Source: Pohlia nutans (Eukaryota; Streptophyta; Bryopsida; Bryales; Mniaceae). Taken from it: a DNA stretch of 64,000 nucleotides. Within the stretch, counting starts at the first letter, position 1, and every line of letters starts with the position of its first letter. The DNA lies in NCBI GenBank assembly GCA_022496805.1, contig CM040088.1, forward strand, positions 17,329,001-17,393,000. The letters run 5' to 3'. Position numbers and translations under genes: made by a program. The notes beneath the pieces were generated by a model, which did not search any database, was not told where the DNA came from, and saw only the letters and a list, made by a program, of their open reading frames with translations. Below, piece by piece: positions 60,000 to 64,000 of the stretch.

Positions 60000-60617
60000 A
60001 CCGCGTCAAGGGTCTGCAGCGTGGACGTGGGCCGGCAAGGCATGGAAGAAATTGCGCACTAATCTCCATCCGATCCGGCTTCAAAACAAGGAAGAAGTGA
60101 TGTGCGAGCCCTTCTGGTGATCCCGATTCTTGCCCCAAATAGGAGCCCAATTTTCTAAGCTTAGAGCGTCCCAGCTACACAAGCGTGGCCTTCGCTGTGT
60201 CCGGGATGGACTCATTGACGGACGATTCCTCTATCATGGCGAGCCCAAGGGGAAATTTCAGCTCCTCGATACGGAGTGAGGTGCCTGGATGTTTTGGGAA
60301 TGCATCTCGGTGCAACGAGCGTGGCACTGGGCCATTCACATCATGAATGTGTTGATCAGTGGGAGAGACACCCAAAGACCGTGGCAGATGGTGATTTGGA
60401 AGCATGGGATTTTTTGGATTGCATCCCTTGTAAGTTTAATCTGATTAAGAGGGTTTGGATGGAACTCCGCAGTGTTGTCTTGTGGTTTCTTTGGATTGAG
60501 AGGAATGACAAAATCTTCAACAACTATTCGTGGACCCCAAAGAAGCTGTATCACACCATTTAGGCAGGGATTATTAACTACAGCCGCGTTGAATGGGAGA
60601 GGGTGAAACTTCGCTAG
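60000..60617 (+). pseudogene. LINE ORF2 C-terminal remnant
   Basis: Fragments in several frames: WTWAGKAWKKL, VRDGLIDGRFLYHGEPKGKF, then VVLWFLWIERNDKIFNN and KKLYHTI, a TAG, AGIINYSRVEWERVKLR and stop. This corresponds to the zinc-binding end of plant LINE reverse transcriptases and matches the truncated LINE at 44 kb. The catalytic RT part that should precede it is absent. Confidence 0.7.
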
Positions 60618-61109
60618 AAGACTCATCACTGTGCAGGAAATTAATACCGTTTCCACGTGTGTGAAGATATTGTGGATTTCTCTGTATTGTTGCAGTAGGC
60701 TCATCCCCAGCCATGGCATGTTACCATGGCTGCACTCCCCGTGGCTGCTGTTAGAGAGTTTTGTAGCTTTGTAGATAGGAGAAGTAGGGAAAGCGTTTTT
60801 GCGGTTTTTGCTGAAGATAAACCTCAATGGCAGCTGAAAGGCCCAACTACGGGCTTCGTCTTTGAACCACACTGATTTCTGTTAATTAGGTGGTATGGGG
60901 TCTTTGTGGGAGGGTGTTGACGCAGGATGGTTGCCTCGCGCCGGCCTGTGGCGAAGCCACGGTGCTGGCCGGCCCTCCCTGGGTGGTTCATTTGTTGTGT
61001 GGTTCTCCCCTCCCAGGCCACCTGTGGTTGGGCAGGCTCTTGTTTTGATCTCTTTGCAATGGAATTATGTTTCATTTGTTTCAAAAAAAAAAAATACTTT
61101 CATATAATG

Positions 61110-62476
61110 TTCACAGGAAGGGTCTCTATTTGTATGTACCCCCAAGAGCAGGGTTGGCAAAAAAAACAAAGGACCCTGGAAAACAGAAATTGAAAACTTT
61201 GGGAAATTATTTATTTTGAAAATAGATCTTTTGTACGATGAAAAAAATCTTTGAAGTATATGACATATGTTGAACTAGACTCTTTGAAAAAAAATTAATT
61301 ATTCGACAAGCTGGGCGACAAGCATGTGTTGAACTTGCTATGTGGATATGATGATTCACTTACTCTTTGTTGTGGTCAACTTCAATACGAGTTAGTCAAT
61401 TTTTGTTCAAATGTGTCAAGTGTCATCTAGTGATGTTCACTCATTTGAAAAAAAATCCTTTTAAAATTTTAGAATAGAATGTCTAGTTTTAACCAATCAT
61501 ACCAAATTTTAAATTCTAAAAATAAATTTTGTAATTTTGATAAATTTTAAATGGAGAATGCTTCTAAATTCATTAAATGGGTATCTAAAACTATTTTTGG
61601 AAGTTTGACCGTATAGATAATTACTAAACATCATGCTTCTCATTGTCTCTTTTGAACTTGCTTTTGAACCAACTTCATCAAAGTTGCAGAAGTAACATTT
61701 TATAACGCATCTAGGTTTTGTGATTTAAGTATGTATGTATGCAAGTATATATACGGGTGATTCTACTCATTCAATGTATGTGTTGCTCTACCAACGAAAA
61801 ACAAAAAAATTGGTTGCTGATGACAAAACTTACTTATACAAATGAAATGGAGGATGATGTGACTTACAGTGTAAAAAAATGAAGGACCGCACCGACCAGT
61901 ATTTTTTCCAGCATGCTTTTGATGGAGCTTGACTTTTCTGTGAGTGAAGGTCTGAATCAGACAGCCTGATGTTGAAGATTTTGAAGTTCCACGTCACCCT
62001 AAACCAATCACAAGATGGCATGTGTCACTTTTCACAAAAATATTTATTTATGTCAAAACTAACCACGACATAGGGTATTAGAATTGAGAAACTAAACACT
62101 GGTAGAATAATCTTGAAATTCATTTAGCTTACAATCCTAGTTTATTGGACTATTACGATATTTAGTATTTATCGAAATCACTCTAGGTTGTAAATTTAGT
62201 GTTATTTGATAAACAATATTAGTTTTTTTTTTTAAATAAAAAATTCCACACAAATATTACTACCATAGCCAATTAGCAAGGTTGGCAAAATATTATTAAA
62301 AATTAATAAATAATTTTTTTGCCAAAATTCACATAAAATAATTTTCAAAGTTGCTGCAATGTGAATTAATTGTCATTTTTTTTTATACCATTATTGAAGT
62401 TTTTTGGACATTTATTGTAGATGTTATCTAAAAAGGAAAATAGAGTTGGTCCTATAATCAAAAAACCTCTCTTCAT
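61110..62476. other. AT-rich intergenic DNA, nothing recognised
   Basis: No gene or RNA seen. A short piece (TGTTGCTCTACCAACG at about 61783) also occurs at 13510, so some dispersed repeat sequence is present. Confidence 0.35.
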
Positions 62477-62522
62477 ATATATACACACATACATACATAT
62501 ACATATACATATACATATACTA
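62477..62522. repeat. (CATA)n / (TATACA)n microsatellite
   Basis: TATATATACACACATACATA followed by four copies of CATATA. Confidence 0.9.
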
Positions 62523-62988
62523 CTGGAACATGGATAAGAGAACACAATCCAAAAATATATATAAGATAACAAACTTGCAAACAGAACAAATACCACACAG
62601 TACGTGTGTTGTATTTGTAAGTATTTGCAGTATTTTGGTGTTTTGTACATAGGTATTTGGATAGCTAAGAAAGTCAGATTCCAAATTATCTTTTTGCATC
62701 ATCTACAAAATCAAAAGTTACACATCTAAACTTCAGATACCGGACTGAGATGGTTCACAGATTTTCCAGCATTTCGTTTTCTAGTGATCCAGTGACCACT
62801 TAGTGGTTACCTGGGCACTAAAGGGTTAAACTACCAAATAAAGGCAGAGTGGCATCGAAAACAAATGTCAAGTTTGGCAGTTTGATTCCCAGCCATGAAA
62901 TCCCCACCCTGCAAGATAGAAAAACCTTGTTGCGAGTTGCGAAAAAAGTAATTCGTGTGTCAAAATAAAATAAAATTGTGGACTTTAA

Positions 62989-63516
62989 CCCTTTAACATC
63001 CCGATTCAACATTGTTTTCAAAGAAGCGTTATAAAAAGTTTGATGAAAACCAAAAATGGGGTTAATGGTCAAAGCAAAGTTGTAAATGTCAGTGTGAAGA
63101 TCACATCTGTACGGTTGGATTTATTCTATTTTTATTTAATATTTTTTAATTAATTTTGCAAGGTTATCTCTTGAAATTCAATGTAAAATCCCAAAGTAGC
63201 TCCAAAAAACTTAAAAATATGGTAATGAAATTGGAATAACATGCATTGCGAGATGGTATGGTTTCCATTATTTGATTCTACTTATTTTGGAAAATCATAT
63301 TTAAGATCCCACTTTTTGAACTAAAAATGAAACTTGACGCAAACCAATTTTGTTGTTTTTCTAACCTATTTTGAAGATCCAAACTGTACAAAGGATAGTC
63401 AACTTGCTCAAGAACCAAGAGAAATTTTGGTGGATGAAAACTGTCCAATTTGGATGAGAATCTAGCAATTTCAATCTGTGCGTCGTCCACATAGTGGACG
63501 CTGGCGCGTTAAAGGG
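62989..63516. mobile_element. TTAA-flanked MITE, family E, 528 bp
   Basis: Ends CCCTTTAACATCC and GGCGCGTTAAAGGG; TTAA at 62985-62988 and 63517-63520. Another right end of this type, CACTAAAGGG then TTAA, is at 62816-62829. AT-rich interior with no coding frame. Confidence 0.8.
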
Positions 63517-63864
63517 TTAAATGGTCATCATAATAATGAAGAAGATATCTTTAACTAAATGTCAATGAAAGTTACGATTCTGAAAAAGAATCTAACATTT
63601 TTTTGGGTACAAATCTTGCATTTTATCTATTTGTAAAGACACTAGAGGCCACAATAATTGTACATACCCTAGGTTAAAAGCTGATCCAAAACCAAATTAA
63701 TTCAAAAGATGAAAGTTGAAAAGTTTCAAAATTTATTTTTTCAAAAGATAAAGAGTCTATTTCAGGATGATGTAAAAGGGAATTTTGAGGAATGGTCACA
63801 GTACTAGAATTCAAATTTCAAAAATAATTATTAATCTACACATTAGTGTTGAATGAGCTGTTAA

Positions 63865-64000
63865 CCCCTATAGGACTAAGAAGTCCGAATGTTTTTTTTT
63901 TTTTTTGGACAGTTTTGAGGAGATTCTGTGGACTTCCTTTTGTTCAAATTTATGTATGTTTTGACCAACACATACAATTCTCTTCAATGATATAACATTT
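63865..64000. mobile_element. TTAA-type MITE, family A copy 3, cut by the window edge
   Basis: TTAA (63861-63864) then CCCCTATAGGACTAAGAAG; continues in inverse orientation relative to 5413-5624 and 6224-6455, with CTTTTGTTCAAATTTAT and TTCTTCAATGATATAA-type matches. The right end lies outside the window. Confidence 0.75.

Larger units (their letters stand above)
56164..61094 (+). mobile_element. L1-type LINE, near full length but with the RT core deleted
   Basis: Flanked by the 13-bp duplication CTTTCATATAATG (56151-56163 and 61097-61109), with a 12-nt poly(A) at 61083-61094. Order: 5' leader, ORF1 with zinc knuckle, ORF2 endonuclease, a linker, then directly the C-terminal zinc-binding end, 3' leader and A tail. 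Stops and frameshifts break both ORFs. The region is notably GC-richer than its flanks. Between about 59961 and 60000 the frame jumps from the post-endonuclease linker to sequence near the C-terminal domain, so the reverse transcriptase with its catalytic Asp pair is missing. It cannot move on its own. Confidence 0.92.

Overview
This is nuclear DNA from a land plant. The evidence is split genes with GT-AG introns of roughly 100 to 900 bp, an organellar leucyl-tRNA synthetase with a transit-like N terminus, an ACT-domain-repeat (ACR) protein, secreted glycine-rich proteins, telo-boxes (AAACCCTAA) in a promoter, and plant-type transposons (Stowaway, Tourist-like, CACTA, L1-type LINE). I could not fix the lineage from sequence alone. 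Most of the provided short reading frames are intron or repeat noise; four multi-exon genes are well supported.

Layout. 0-1 kb: a minus-strand reading frame of unknown function, then an intergenic block made of a roughly 160-170 bp tandem repeat carrying three double telo-boxes, probably a promoter shared with the divergent gene to the right. 1.3-12.5 kb: complete organellar leucyl-tRNA synthetase in 21 exons (about 987 aa; every junction keeps frame). 12.5-17.3 kb: intergenic, with a CACTA-type MITE, a Stowaway MITE and other repeats. 17.3-23.3 kb: two divergent paralogous glycine-rich-protein genes (GRP1 minus, GRP2 plus) in an inverted duplication; one copy has had its promoter split away by inserted DNA. 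23.5-24.2 kb: a 735-bp non-autonomous CACTA element. 26.1-28.9 kb: complete four-ACT-domain ACR gene (seven coding exons, about 461 aa) on the minus strand, with a long CT/GA microsatellite upstream. 30-64 kb: gene-poor and repeat-rich. It holds several diverged copies of a 1.3-1.8 kb repeat, an 82-bp satellite-like array invaded by at least three different transposons, a 5'-truncated LINE, and an almost full-length LINE (56.16-61.09 kb) with 13-bp target duplications whose reverse-transcriptase core is deleted.

The most striking signal is a set of short non-autonomous elements (about 210-570 bp) that begin CCCCTAAR or CCCTTWAA, end with the inverse, and are flanked by TTAA (once TTAC on both sides). 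There are about a dozen complete copies in at least five sequence families, four of them in introns of the synthetase gene, one in the GRP2 intron where the GRP1 paralogue supplies a likely empty site, and one pair sharing a single TTAA. Target choice and terminal CCC resemble piggyBac (alternatively Sola3-type) transposons, which are not the usual MITEs of plants. No transposase for them is visible here.

The genes do not form an operon-like unit. The synthetase serves protein synthesis in plastids and mitochondria, ACR proteins are presumed amino-acid sensors or regulators, and the GRPs are secreted. The rest records serial transposon insertion, in which nesting gives relative ages.
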